A stretch of DNA of 64,000 bases from Azolla caroliniana (GCA_043228905.1 JBHGNT010000014.1:17980001-18044000); one strand, 5' to 3'; positions 1 through 10,610 are shown, numbered from the stretch's first letter. Notes: generated from the letters alone by a model not told the origin. Program-made: numbers and translations.

Positions 1-256
1 GACCGGCTCGACTTCGACCAGCATGGTCAAAGGCTCGTCCGGAGGAGCGGCTCTAGAGGAGCTGACTCAGATGGTGAGGGACCTTCAGATTGCACAAGCA
101 AGCAGGGACGGCGCCGAACAAGTCCATGACCGAAGGCCTCCGGCTGGGAACCGGTGCTTGTGGTGCGACGCGGTCGGCCACGCCCAAAAGGACTGCGGGG
201 ACTTTGCCAAAGCAATAAGAGCTAACGTGGTGTACCTATGGAACGGTCGGGACCAA
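1..256 (+). pseudogene. gypsy-1 gag C-terminal fragment with zinc knuckle
   Basis: This is the downstream part of a Ty3/gypsy gag, the nucleocapsid end that binds element RNA. The frame is open and carries a CCHC knuckle (CLWCDAVGHAQKDC) followed by GDFAKAI. It aligns residue for residue with the gag of the better preserved element at 19351-20517 (CMWCDEVGHIRKDC). Homology stops abruptly near base 253, where LTR-derived sequence begins, and the element resumes at 4607. The upstream half of gag and the 5' LTR lie outside the window. It is a fragment of an old insertion. Confidence 0.8.
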
Positions 257-259
257 ATA

Positions 260-802
260 TGTCGTGTTGCTACGCGCGTGCGTGGAGAAGGGCGGGACAC
301 TGGGGTCTTGGACTAAGGAGTAGAGGAGAAGGAATAGGACATGGAATGGAAGCTTTGCTCAAGAAGAAGAAGAATGAACAAGAGATTAGATCGAACAAGA
401 GGAAGATGGAGACAAGATGATCAACAAGATATATTAAAACGAAATGAACGATTACAAAATGGTGGCCGCATAGGCCCCACCAAACGACTACTCGAAACCC
501 TAACCGACGAAGATGAAGATAAAGATAAAGAAACCCTAACCCTAACCCTAACGCTCCACCTATGTGGTATACCTCGCACACTCAAAATAGGCAACCCCCA
601 CAATGGTGCCTTCCCTCTCCTTTTATAGCACAAGGAGGGAAGACCGTTTACAAAAGTGAGACTAAAATATCCCCTTTCATTCAAAGGGGATATTTGCCTT
701 GATTTGGGGAGGGTGAGATTGATGGCCCTTAACTCCCGCCTCCACACAAACAACTAGGTACCTATGTACCGCATAGTACCTCTCTCTCTCTCTCTCGCGT
801 GG
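260..802 (-). repeat. Truncated LTR of the gag-only gypsy family (copy A)
   Basis: Nearly identical to the LTR at 3892-4606. It starts TGTCGTGTTGC on this strand, which is the 3' end of the LTR read on the minus strand, and carries the same CCCTAA-rich stretch and CT run. It breaks off at CGCGTGGA, losing about 240 bases present in the other copy, and is joined directly to gypsy-1 sequence. The eight bases before it (ACCAAATA) match the spacer plus the start of the primer-binding site beside the other copy. Confidence 0.75.
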
Positions 803-1345
803 AAGTGGTGGCTTGCCACGCGGAGACCGTCCACTACTCGGCATCGGCTGGAATCCGGGTCGGAAGTGATGAAGTTTGGAAGACGAAGGAAGCTGGATTC
901 TAGCTGTTGGTGCTGGAAGGCCTCGCCGGTGTATGGCCAAGGAAAGAGGAAGCGGACCGCGCGGAAAGACGGGTCCGGGAGGTAACCGAGTGGAGTGACC
1001 CGGTCGAAGAGAAGACGGGCTTCGTGGAAGCCGCGTGCCAGAACTACGAGGTTCTGGTGGAAGACAAGTGCGCGGGAAAGACTGAGGGAGGGGGGGGGAC
1101 CCTCACAACGGTATGAGACCCGGTTCGGGCCAAAGCAGAATGATGTTAGTGCATCCGGTGCACCGGACAAGGCCAAGAAGGCCGGTTATCGGTTGAGCAC
1201 AGAGATCGAAAGGACCACGGACCTACGAAAGGTCCTGGAGGAACAGATCCTCGACAACAAAGTGGAGCTGTCGTTGAGGGAAGTGCTCGGTATCGCCAAG
1301 AAGGAGTTCCACGACTCCATCGTAGACTTGGTGAAACAGAAAAGG
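803..1345 (+). pseudogene. gypsy-1 gag-protease linker, duplicated copy A
   Basis: Second copy of the gypsy-1 segment at 4676-5222, roughly 95% identical by eye. It encodes the region after the zinc knuckle (GWSDPVEEKTGFVEAAC) up to the stretch before the protease (SLREVLGIAKKEFHDSIVDL). At the place where gypsy-2 has a UGA stop, this copy reads Pro-Lys-Gln, so gag and protease linker are continuous, although frameshifts occur upstream. It ends at GGCTA, where a copia LTR repeat array begins, suggesting joining at short homology. Confidence 0.75.
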
Positions 1346-1879
1346 CTACGGAGAGCAGGATGGTGCAGACCCGGTGAGAACCGGATGAGGAGTACCCGGC
1401 TACGGAGAGCCGGATGGTGCAGACCCGGTGAGAACCGGATGAGGAGTACCCGGCTACGGAGAGCCGGATGGTGCAAACCCGGTGAGAACCGGATGAGGAG
1501 TACCCGGCTATGGAGAGCCGGATGGTGTAGACCCGGTGAGAACCGGATGAGGAGTACCCGGCTACGGAGAGCCGGATGGTGGAGACCCGGTGAAGACCGG
1601 ATGAGGAGTACCCGACTACGGAGAGTCGGATGGCGCAGACCCGGTGAAGACCGGATGAGGAGTACCCGGCTACGGAGAGCTGGATGGTGTAGACCCGGTG
1701 AGGAATGCTCACCTGTGGGCTACCGTGGTTTTTCCCTTAGTTTGGGTTTTCCACGTAAACATCATGCGTACTTTTCCCTTATTCGTGTCGTGCATTATTT
1801 CCTGTTTTTTGTGTGTGATTCTAAGCTCAGTTGTGGCCGAGTGTTGCGTATACGGAGCGTGCAGTTCCCGACACGTAGT
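1344..1879 (+). repeat. copia LTR fragment with 54-bp tandem array
   Basis: From 1344 to about 1702 a 54-bp unit repeats about 6.6 times. The unit has no stop in the plus frame and yields an artefactual 18-residue peptide repeat. The remainder (GTGGTTTTTCCC, GGGTTTTCCACG, GTTGTGGCCGAG) matches the downstream end of the solo copia LTR at 63061-63944, which holds the same array. Middle LTR sequence present there is missing here, so this is a 5'-truncated, internally deleted LTR. Confidence 0.75.
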
Positions 1880-3243
1880 GCATGCTTCACGTCACGCTCA
1901 TCCGCCGTAGACCCGACCTCCGCGTTGGTCTCTTCGTCATTCTCACACCTGGCATCTGCTCCGGTACCCGATTCCGCATTGTCTTCCAACTCCTCGCCGC
2001 CACCCGCCATCTCTTCGGTCTTCCGTTGATCCGCAACCGCCGAAGTCTCAAGCATAGGTGTGGAGGGCTCCTCTTGCTCTCGGCCTCTCACCGACCCGTA
2101 CTCGTCGTGCCCGGCTACGAATCGATCAAGCAATCCCGGTCTTGCCGGCTTCCTTCGGTTCGGGCCCGGTTGACCGGCCCCCGCTTCACTCTTCTTCCGC
2201 TCCGCCTCCCGGTCGGGTCGGATTACCAACCGGCTTATCTTTCGGTCGGGTCGGTTCTTGACTCGCTCCTAGATGCTGCTCCGGACCTCTCCTTCGGTCT
2301 TTTCGCACGTGCCCACTCCGGGCCTCTCATCCTCACGGCCACCGCCCATCTCTCCGGTCTTATGTCCGCGCTCGGGCGCAACCGCCGAAGTCTCTGGCCC
2401 CGGTGTCGAGGGATCTCGCCTCCGTCCGCTACAAATCTCCTCTTCGTCATTTCGGTTGCCCGCCTTGCCGCCACCACCGTCCGTCTCTCTAGGTCTCACA
2501 CCGGCTCTCGGGCCGGTTGCTAGAGTCTCTAGGACCGGTGTGTGGAAGGTCGTGGCACCGCCACTCGTCTCCTCTTCTTCCTCGATTTCGCAAGCCTCGA
2601 GTATGCTCGCGAAATACTCGTAGAACGTTTTGGGCAACCGTGTCCCGAAACTTTCGCCCACTCTCGAAGTGGCGTCCATTGCTCCGTAGATATCGGCCTC
2701 ATCCATGGCCGTCCTCTTTCCACAAGTCGAGAGGGTCTCTCGCTCCGCACCCTCTCCCACATCGTTGTCGTGGTCGCCCGCCTTGCCGCCGCCACCGTTC
2801 GTTACCCTAGGTCTCACGCGGGCACTCGGGCCGGCCGCCGGGGTCTCTTGAACCGGTGCGTGTAAGGTAGCAATGCCGCCACTCGTCGATGATATGCCCG
2901 TAGCCACCTCCATTCGGACATCGTCGTCCGTGGCTACCCCGCCTCCGTATATGCAAGCATCAATTATGCTTGCCGCCTCCTCTTCCACGGTCTCCATACC
3001 GTTGTCTCGGTTGCCCGCCTTGTCGTCGCCACTGCCCGTCGCTCTAGGTCTCACGCCGGCAATCGGGCCGACCGTCGGTGCCTCTAGGGCCGGTGTGTGT
3101 AAGGTCGCGGCACCGCCGCTTGTCTCCTCCTCACTCGATGTTTCGGGCCTCCATGCCCGAACTCCCTCATGTCGGCTCGAACCGGCGATCGCCGCCTCAC
3201 CGTCCCCGACCTCGTCCTCAATTGATCTTTCTCTGTATGTCAA
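1880..3243 (-). pseudogene. Repeat-rich ORF of a gag-only gypsy relative (element A)
   Basis: Read on the minus strand, this follows the gag piece at 3377-3847 and takes the place where pol would be. A 324-codon open stretch (2269-3243) and a 144-codon one (1795-2229) contain about five copies of a Pro/Gly-rich module of the form TPxLETxAxGPxAGVRPR followed by GGGGKAG, plus a GEGAExxTLSTCG segment. No protease, integrase, RT or RNase H motif is visible. The predicted product is acidic and low in complexity. The same modules fill the internal region of the element at 16012-33502. Function is unknown; it could be non-coding spacer that happens to stay open. Confidence 0.6.
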
Positions 3244-3252
3244 GAGGGTGGC

Positions 3253-3847
3253 TCACTCAGCACCCTCTCCCGTGGTACCGATGTACCATTCTCTTTCGGC
3301 CTCCTCATCCTCCGATCCGCTCGGGCCCGACTCCGCAATAAGCCCTTCTTCGGCTTCGATTTGTGCCTCTACGATCTCATATGCTTCCCGCACCAAGGCT
3401 TCGATGTCGAGCTCCTCCGAACCGATTTGTGTTGAGCTCTCTTTCCAGCGATAGTGCGTAGTCGGTCGCCGCTCTCTCTTCTCCGCCGCTCGCGGTCCGC
3501 GTTGTGGCCGACCGCCTCTCATTGCATTGTATGCACGCCCATTCCACCTCGTTCCAATCTTCGGTGAGGCCGTATGCCCCTTCATCGTCTTCGAGGTAGG
3601 GAAAAATGGCCATTCTCACCCTTTCATTGACCGACTTCAAGAATAGTGGGACCTTGTCTGCCCCCACCGATTCTTGATCCCAAACCGAAAGTTGGGAAAA
3701 CCGGAGATTGAACTCCCGGAATGCCTTCATTGCGCTTCGAGGAGCCTTTGCCGACGACACCCATAGATCGAACTCCCGTCTTTCTCTCCTTCTTGCGTAA
3801 TCCCTTGCCATTCTTGTAATTACTTCCGCGATGTCTCCGTCTTCCAT
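3253..3847 (-). pseudogene. gag fragment of element A
   Basis: Starts at the ATG at 3847 shortly after the primer-binding site. The reading resembles the gags of gypsy-2 and of the element at 31297-32715 (FDLWVSSAKAPRSAMKAFREF, then VGADKVPLFLKSVNERVR). The N-terminal part is shortened by an internal deletion (MARDYARRR runs directly into ERREFDLW). A frame change near 3450 splits it, and the second frame continues to WYIGTTGEGAE at 3253. There is no zinc knuckle. It is a degenerate copy. Confidence 0.65.
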
Positions 3848-3869
3848 CTCCTTCCTCCCTTGCCGCCTC

Positions 3870-3887
3870 TTCACGTCAGCTTCACCA
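3870..3887 (-). other. Primer-binding site, tRNA-Trp type (degenerate)
   Basis: On the minus strand it reads TGGTGAAGCTGACGTGAA, two mismatches from the intact form TGGTGAACCCGACGTGA at 19311. It lies four bases inside the LTR at 3892-4606, so that LTR is the 5' LTR of a minus-strand element. Confidence 0.75.
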
Positions 3888-3891
3888 AATA

Positions 3892-4606
3892 TGTCGCGTT
3901 GCTACGCGTGTGCGTGGAGAAGGGCGGGACCACAGGGGTCTTGGACTAAGGAGTAGAGGAGAAGGAATAGGACATGGAATGGAAGCTTTGCTCAAGAAGA
4001 AGAAGAATGAACAAGAGATTAGATCGAACAAGAGGAAGATGGAGACAAGATGATCAACAAGATATATTAAAACGAAATGAACGATTACAAAATGGTGGCC
4101 GCATAGGCCGCACCAAACGACTACTCGAAACCCTAACCGAAGAAGATGAAGATAAAGATAAAGAAACCCTAACCCTAACGCTCCACATATGTGGTATACC
4201 TCGCACACTCAAAATAGGCAACCCCCACAATGGTGCCTTCCCTCTCCTTTTATAGCACAAGGAGGGAAGACCGTTTACAAAAGTGAGACTAAAATATCCC
4301 CTTTCATTCAAAGGGGATATTTGCCTTGATTTGGGGAGGGTGAGATTGATGGCCCTTAACTCCCACCTCCACACAAACAACTAGGTACCTATGTACCGCA
4401 TAGTACCTCTCTCTCTCTCTCTCGCGTGGATGTGCGCACAAGACCACATCACCTTTATACCTTAGGGATCCTATGGGGCATTTCTAGCACCATACACTTT
4501 ACCCTTATTACTATTACAAATACATTATGTACGTGTGCAACATTGCACATCGCTCTTTGGCTCTCGTTGCTCGGGTTTCCGCTTGTGGACGAAAATCTTC
4601 ACGACA
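3892..4606 (-). repeat. 5' LTR of element A (copy B)
   Basis: A 715-bp LTR. On the minus strand it begins TGTCGTGAAGATTTTCG and ends GCGACA, the ends shared by all gypsy LTRs in this window. It is followed on the plus strand by gypsy-1 sequence that aligns with gypsy-2 at about 20121, so the element sits inside gypsy-1 gag. Compared with copy A at 260-802 it has two rather than three CCCTAA units near 4167. No clean target duplication remains. Confidence 0.8.
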
Positions 4607-5250
4607 ACGCTAGCGAGACCCGAAGGGCCCTAGATCTGAATGTTGGATGAGGGGGTAGGAAACGACTGATTGAAGAAGTGGTGGCTTGCCACGCGAAGAC
4701 CGTCCACTACTTGGCGTCGGCTAGAATCCGGGTCGGAAGTGATGAAGTTTGGAAGACGAAGGAAGCCGGATTCTAGCCGTTGGTGCTGGAAGGCCTCGTC
4801 GGTGTACGGCCAAGGAAAGAGGAAGCGGACCGAATGGAAAGACGGGTCGGGGAGGTAACCGGGTGGAGTGACCCGGTCGAAGAGAAGATGGGCTTCGTGG
4901 AAGCCGCGTGCCAGAACTACGAGGTTCTGGTGGAAGACAAGCGCGCGGGAAAGATCGGGGGAGGGTGGACCCTCACAACGGTATGAGACCCGGTTCGGGC
5001 CGAAGCAGAATGATGTCAGTGCATCCGGTGCACCGGACAAGGCCAAGAAGGCCGGTTATCGGTTGAGCACAGAGATCGAAAGGACCACGGACCTACGAAA
5101 GGTCCTGGTGGAACAGATCCTCGACAACAAAGTGGAGCTGTCGTTGAGGGAAGTGCTTGGTATCGCCAAGAAGGAGTTCCACAACTCCATCGTAGACTTG
5201 GTGAAGCGGAAAAGGCTTTCGATGGAGCCGGAGCTAGTGGAGGTGTGAAC
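4607..5250 (+). pseudogene. gypsy-1 gag-protease linker, copy B
   Basis: Continues the gypsy-1 element after the inserted LTR. It aligns with gypsy-2 from about 20121 to 20750. The stretch encodes GWSDPVEEKMGFVEAAC and later SLREVLGIAKKEFHNSIVDL. Frameshifts are present. The codons aligned with gypsy-2's UGA are CCG AAG CAG, so no stop separates gag from protease in this lineage. Confidence 0.7.
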
Positions 5251-5770
5251 GACGCACCTAGACGACATGGCCCTGGAGGACGAATTGGCGGAAAGCCACT
5301 ACTCGAGACGACACTAGGCTAGGGCCACTACAAAAACCCATGTTCGGATCGGCGACGTCCAGGAGGGTGTGGTGGCGTTGGTAGACCATGGTTCGGAGAT
5401 CAACCTGATGTCCATGGACTTCTACAAGAAGGGAAAATGGCCTATCAACACCAAGCACGGGTGGAAGATACGGGCAACAACGCGCCCCACGGAGGAGCTA
5501 CATGGAGCCTGCCCAAACGTACGAGTGAAAATCGGCGATGTCGAGATCGATCAACACTTCTTCGTGCAGGAGACGTCCTCGCATCCGGTTATACTTGGGG
5601 AACCGTATATCAGGGCGGCGCGGATGGAGACAAAGGTGTTGGACAACGGTTTGGCATATGCACGTGTCAAGAGTTAGGATGGGCGTCAATTGGTCCAGTT
5701 CCTGACGGTGCGACCGAACCATAAGCGTAACCGCGAGACCCCCGGTGGCGAAAACCAAGAGGATTTTTAG
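5251..5770 (+). pseudogene. gypsy-1 retroviral-type aspartic protease, degenerate
   Basis: Encodes the retropepsin region of gypsy-1. The active-site loop reads ALVDHGSEINLMS, so the usual D-T/S-G is D-H-G, as in gypsy-2. The flap-like and C-terminal stretches (QETSSHPVILGEPYI) are preserved. One in-frame TAG at 5675 breaks it where gypsy-2 has a sense codon. The protease frame ends GAG GAT TTT TAG at 5759-5770, exactly as in gypsy-2, and the pol frame resumes one base back. Confidence 0.75.
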
Positions 5771-7775
5771 AGAGGGCTATCAAGGCGTGGGGCCACGATA
5801 GTCTGGACACCCCGGAAAAACCCCACAAATGTACTATAGGCAAAAAGACCTATACCATAGGTAGGAAATTTTGGTTCTCCGATAGCGGAGGTTGTACGAG
5901 AACCGGCGTAGTTGGCCGGGAAAAGAAGCGAGCAGAGGAGCGACTTCGGGCATGCGGAGTCCTTGGCCCTGAAGAGGAAATCAACGGAGCCGTGGAGGCG
6001 GTCTCTTTTGACGACACCTTAGGGAAGGTACAGGAGGTGTTTGGAGAAGGCCTTAATGAGGACCGGACGATTCCGGTAGGTTCGGAAAAGATGCACGAAG
6101 TGGACTCGAGTCGGATCGGACGGCCCGAGTGGATACAAAGTACAAGACTATGGACAGGAAGGTGAGGCCAGTCGCGGCACCCTTGCTGGAGGGCAGCGAG
6201 TTGACGGATAACGGGGGTCGCGTCAGACCCAAGTTTACGAGATCCGGCCAGCATAGGACACACATTCACTGACATAACGCTACGGGAGCTCAAGATCGGT
6301 GGGGGTGGCTTTCTACTGCCGACGGAAGAGGACCGGTTTCGGAGAATGATCGGGAGGCACGGGAAGGCTTTCGCATTCTCACCGGAGGAGATCGGGTGCG
6401 TAGACCCAACGGTTGTGGAACCAATGGTGATCTTCACGGTACCACATGTGCCGTGGAATCTCAAACCTATTCCGGTACCCAGAGCTCACATCCCGAAGTT
6501 GATGGAGCTGCTGAAGCAGAAGGTGGAGATGGGCATCCTCGAACCGTCGGGGTTGTATCCTGGACATCACTATGCCGTTTCTAGATGACATCCCGATCAA
6601 AGGATGTCCGGTGGAGGATAAGGACGAGTCGGTCGGGTCCGACGGTTGTCAGAGGTTCGTGACAGATCACATCTGCGACTGCGAGTAGGTGCTACATAGA
6701 CTTGAGAGTGCACGACTCACCTTCTCCGGAGAAAAATCAACCTTTGGACAGCCGGAGATCTTGGTAGTCAGACACCTGTGCGGGCCTTACGACCGGAAGC
6801 CGTCCTCGGCGACGGTAGAAGCCATCTCCGCGATGAAGGATGATTGCGGGTTGGTCACGAAGGTCTGAAGGATCCTGGGGGCATGTACGTTCTATCACAT
6901 CTGGATTCTGCACTATGTGCATGTCACGGAACCGCTTTACGGGTTGCTGAAGAAAGGGCGTAAATTCGAGTGGAGAGACGAGCACACGGTGTCGGTCTGG
7001 AGACTAAAGGAGGCGCTCGCCACCGCACCGACTCTCCGGAAGGCGGTTTACGGCAAGGAAGTCCCCATTTACGTGACGATGGACACGAGCCCCACCGGGA
7101 TCGGGTGGGTGATCAATTAGGAAGATGAAGACGGCGTATGGTTCCCGATCCGGATTGGGGCAAAGGTATTGAGCGAGCAACAGCAAGGATACGCCCAAAT
7201 CAAGCACGAGCTATGGGGTGTCATTTCGACAATCAAGGCCGACAAGGACTATTTGATCGGGACGGAAGTGATCATCGAGACGAACTGCCTACCGATTCTG
7301 GGTATGGTTTCCGGATGCGCGACTTCGGACCTGGCGATGCTCAGGTGGCTCGCGTACATCAAGTCCCTGAACCCGGAGATACGGTACATCTTTGGGAAGG
7401 ATAACGCCATGGCCGATATGCTTTCAAGGGCGCGGTTCAGCGACGAGGATGGCATGGATTCAGATAACGAAGAAGTCGGCGATGACTTCTTCAACAACAA
7501 GAAAGGGGAGCACTCCGGCGCTTAACGAATTCAACGAGAGCGAGTACGACAGGGAGTGGCTCCAGATTGGCGGGTTCCTAAAGACAATGACACCAAACGC
7601 AACGTGGACGAAGGAATAGACCAACTGGATTCGGAAGAAAGCGTACCGATTCTTCCTACGAGACAGGAGCATATGGAAGCACCCGAAGAAGAGAAACGAC
7701 ATCCCGCTCCGAGTGGTGGCAAAGAAAGAGGAATAGGAAGAGTTGTTGACGGCATACCATGACAATTTGCTGACG
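5764..7775 (+). pseudogene. gypsy-1 pol remnant (RT, RNase H, start of integrase)
   Basis: Degenerate pol reading in several frames. Visible pieces are the RT N-terminal region (GGGGFLLPTEEDRF, VPHVPWNLKPIPVPRAHIP), the second half of RT around PFLDDIPIKGCP, the connection (EPLYGLLKKGRKFEW) and RNase H (TMDTSPTGIGWVIN, then DYLIGTEVIIETN). About 330 bases of RT core are missing between GILEPS (6550) and PFLDDIP, and stops are frequent. Similarity to gypsy-2 fades near 7775, where sequence typical of the gag-only family's 3' end takes over. Non-functional. Confidence 0.75.
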
Positions 7776-8273
7776 GAGGACACAGTGTATCTGAAGGAAC
7801 GAGAAGTGTGCATGCGGTCGAAAGAAGGGCCAACAACGGGGCACGCGTACTACGGGATCCTCCACACTAGTCTCGGAGACCTTGGTAGTTTGGCCCCCGT
7901 GGCAATGTAAGACCAAGGAGAAGGCAGATGGCGGCGAGGGGATGAAGGCGGTGGAGATTAGTGCGGAACGAGAACCGGGACGACGCGAAGGTCGACGGAG
8001 GCCAAGTGGGCCATCATGGGTGCTCCTCGGACGGAGGACACCACGTATCTGAAGGAACGAGAAGTGTGCATGCGGTCGAAAGAAGGGCCAACAACGGGGC
8101 ACGTGTACTACGAGATCACGGCAGACGACCTATTGGCGGGTCAAACGAGCCTACGGAGAGGCAAGCGCGGAGAATGAACCGGAGCCGGGATGCAGGTCAC
8201 GGAGGACTAGTTTCTCACTGGCCCAAATCTTTCGCCTTTCTCCAGATTTGACATGCGGTTTGTTGGGGGCGGA
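7776..8273 (+). repeat. 3' internal end of a gag-only family member, with 85-bp direct repeat and polypurine tract
   Basis: Matches, in the opposite orientation, the 3' internal end of the large element at 16761-17040 (CAAACGAGCCTACGG, then GTTTCTCACTGGCC). It holds two direct copies of an approximately 85-bp segment (7776-7860 and 8033-8117). The last bases (TTGGGGGCGGA) are the polypurine tract that adjoins the LTR in this family. Together with the gypsy-1 pol upstream this makes a mosaic element. Confidence 0.65.
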
Positions 8274-8717
8274 TGTCGTGAAGATTTCGGGCCACAGTGA
8301 GAAATCGGTGAATATCAGAAGAATCGGCGGAGTGCATCATGTGTATTCACCCTTGTAAAAACGTGTGAATAATAGGAGTTAAGTCGGGACAGAGGATCCC
8401 ATGTAATAAGGGATTTATCCCACATTGTTATGCATCCCTCTCCTTGTTCTATAAAAGAAGGGAGCGCCCTTTGTTAAAGGGTTGCCCATTTTGAGTTAGG
8501 AGGGTATACCGTTAGGTTTAGTATTCCGTTTATCTTTTCTTCTTCATCCTTTTCTTCTTCCCCTTCGTGTTTGCTTAGGGTTTGCTTCCGCTCGGTCTCT
8601 TGTGCAAGACCCCGCTCGATGTGACAAGCCCGTGAGCTCCCCGATCGGCAGCTTGGCAACAGACGGCTACTGTAACCTACCTTGGTCCGGCTCGAAGCCG
8701 GGGTTGTATCTTTCCCA

Positions 8718-8755
<38 letters not shown>

Positions 8756-8997
8756 TGTCGTTTGTGCATACCGGTGTATTTGGTGGAGTCGGGAGCACGA
8801 CCCCTTGTCTTGTGTGTAGAAGAGTCGGTGCAACGTGTTCTCTCTCTCTCTCTCTCTCTTCCTCTCTCGCATTTGGTAGCCACAACCAATGCAGTCGGGA
8901 CTGGAGAGAAGTCGGCTTCCGACACCCCATCACTTCCTCGTCTGAGACCCCCATGGTCCCGCCCCTCTTCTACACGTACCCGCGGAATACCGTGACA
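8274..8997 (+). repeat. 3' LTR of the gypsy-1/gag-only mosaic
   Basis: A 724-bp LTR starting TGTCGTGAAGATTTCGG directly after the polypurine tract and ending CCGTGACA. It carries a plausible TATA box (CTATAAAAG, about 8449), a (TA)n run at 8722-8751 and a (TC)n run at 8839-8858. Its layout matches the solo LTR at 36380-37195 (GGAGGGTATACCGTTAG, GCTTGGCAACAGAC). Confidence 0.8.
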
Positions 8998-10396
8998 CCG
9001 TCTCGATAAAAGGTGCGATGCCCTTCTTTACAAGCTTGTATGACTCACGACGTACAAGTTTTACGATGCTCAATTTGCATCTTGGGGAAGTCTTCATCTA
9101 GGTAGATAGGGTCCCCATTTAATCCTCGAAGAATTGACCTCTCTTCTTAAAAAATGTGATTCTAGATTCCAAGTCTTTAAATTGAAGGACTAAAGCTCTC
9201 TTCCTAGTAGTGACACATTCGACCCTCCAAGTTTTGGTGATTCGTAAGGCCTCTGTGTACTCTAACATTTTCCCGAGTGTTTGTACATCTTCTTTGGGAG
9301 ATGCCCCTTCCTTGAGCCCTATGCCTCATACATTTAGGCATCGAGCTTGACGCATTTTCTCTTCCTCAAGGGTGTGTTAAGGATCTATGTATCGATGTAC
9401 TAAGTTCCTTGATGTCGTGGTGGGATTCGGACCGGCGTATACCCTCTTGATGGCGAATAGGGCGGAGACGGTTGTTAGATACCTCCGAGCCTCACACTCA
9501 CTTAACGATTAGTAAATGATTAAGCACGATATCTCTCTCACTCTCTCAAGCTCTCTCTCATAGACAGTACGATGGAAGAGTATGTTAATTAACCCTCTTT
9601 GCTAAGAGGTCTAGCAACAATAAGGAGAGAGATTAGTGTTCTCTAACGAAACACCTCACTAATCTCTCTTAAGCTCAAAGGTTACAAGAAGGAGGAGAGG
9701 AAGCTCTAGCTCTAATCAATAGGATATCTTTACAAATGGGAGAACCCTTCTAAAGCCACCACCATGTGGTTTATATAGTATTTACATTTAGGGTATGGAA
9801 CTTTCACACTTCAATGTCCTTTAGCCCTCTTTCCTCTTGTCATTCCCTTTTCGTAGGTCCTTTCGCCATACTGTGTCCTTGTTGATGCGCTCTACTTCAC
9901 GACTAGTCGTGGTGCTATCCAAGGGCTTGTCATTCCCTCTTCGTAGGTCCTTTAGCCATATTGTGTCCTTGTTGATGCGCTCTTCTTCACGACTAGTTGT
10001 GGTGCTATCCAAGGGCTTAACATGGTGGTGTTTACAATATTTTCATCCTTTAGTTCCTTCTTAATGTTACGTTTTACTACATCGACCCAACCTATTTTCC
10101 CTAATTCCATGTTGCTTCCTACCTCTTCCTTAACCTTTTTAATCTCGTCCTTAATATCCTCTAGGGACGATATTTCATCATCTTCCCTAGATGTCTCGAG
10201 GTTAGTAACTTGTTTCTGAAGGTTCATGTTGTTTATTTTGAGTTTTGCTATTTCGGTCCTAAGCATGTCTCTTTCTTCCCTATCTTTTTGCTTTTGAGAT
10301 TCAGTCTCTTTTGCCCATTTTTTTATTTTAACTAAACGGTTAAAGACATGTAAGAATTCTTCCTTACTTATAGTTTCTTCATGTGTTTCCTTATGG
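8998..10396 (-). pseudogene. Degenerate LINE ORF1-like region
   Basis: Two pieces on the minus strand look like parts of a LINE ORF1 protein. At about 9952-10395 a run rich in E, K, L and Q (EEFLHVFNRLVKIKKWAKE, KINNMNLQKQVTNLE) is predicted to form a coiled coil. At about 9030-9430 a broken frame reads ALVLQFKDLESRITFFKKR and PIYLDEDFPKMQ, resembling the C-terminal nucleic-acid-binding part of L1-type ORF1 proteins. Between them (9430-9830) is unassigned sequence. Stops and frameshifts are frequent. The assignment rests on general resemblance only. Confidence 0.4.
9839..10018. repeat. Tandem duplication of a 90-bp unit
   Basis: Two adjacent copies (9839-9928 and 9929-10018) starting TCATTCCCTTTTCGTAGGTC and TCATTCCCTCTTCGTAGGTC, about 93% identical. 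It lies at the C-terminal side of the coiled-coil frame and keeps that frame open, so the encoded peptide is duplicated. Confidence 0.85.
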
Positions 10397-10573
10397 TCGG
10401 ATGGAACCGGAAGGGATCCGGAAACCGGATCGGATGGATCCGGTGTGAACCGGATCCAAGGACATATCTCTAAATATGTTTCTAATGCGCCTATCATGGC
10501 GATAGTTGTAAATAGTCCTAACATCATATAAGTATAAATATGACTTAGGGCAATCACTATGAATGAGTTATTG

Positions 10574-10610
<37 letters not shown>

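Noticed and set aside
1344-1702. CRISPR-like array
   Set aside because: Units are directly adjacent and homogeneous with no unique spacers; it is an LTR minisatellite in plant DNA.
1146-1712. Minus-strand Ser/Tyr-rich ORF
   Set aside because: Shadow of the 54-bp array and gypsy-1 linker on the opposite strand.
995-2029. 344-codon plus-strand ORF with Arg/Gly/Trp-rich 18-residue repeats
   Set aside because: The ORF joins gypsy-1 linker, a 54-bp DNA array and a copia LTR. The peptide repeat follows from a unit divisible by three, and the same array at 63149 gives similar artefacts.
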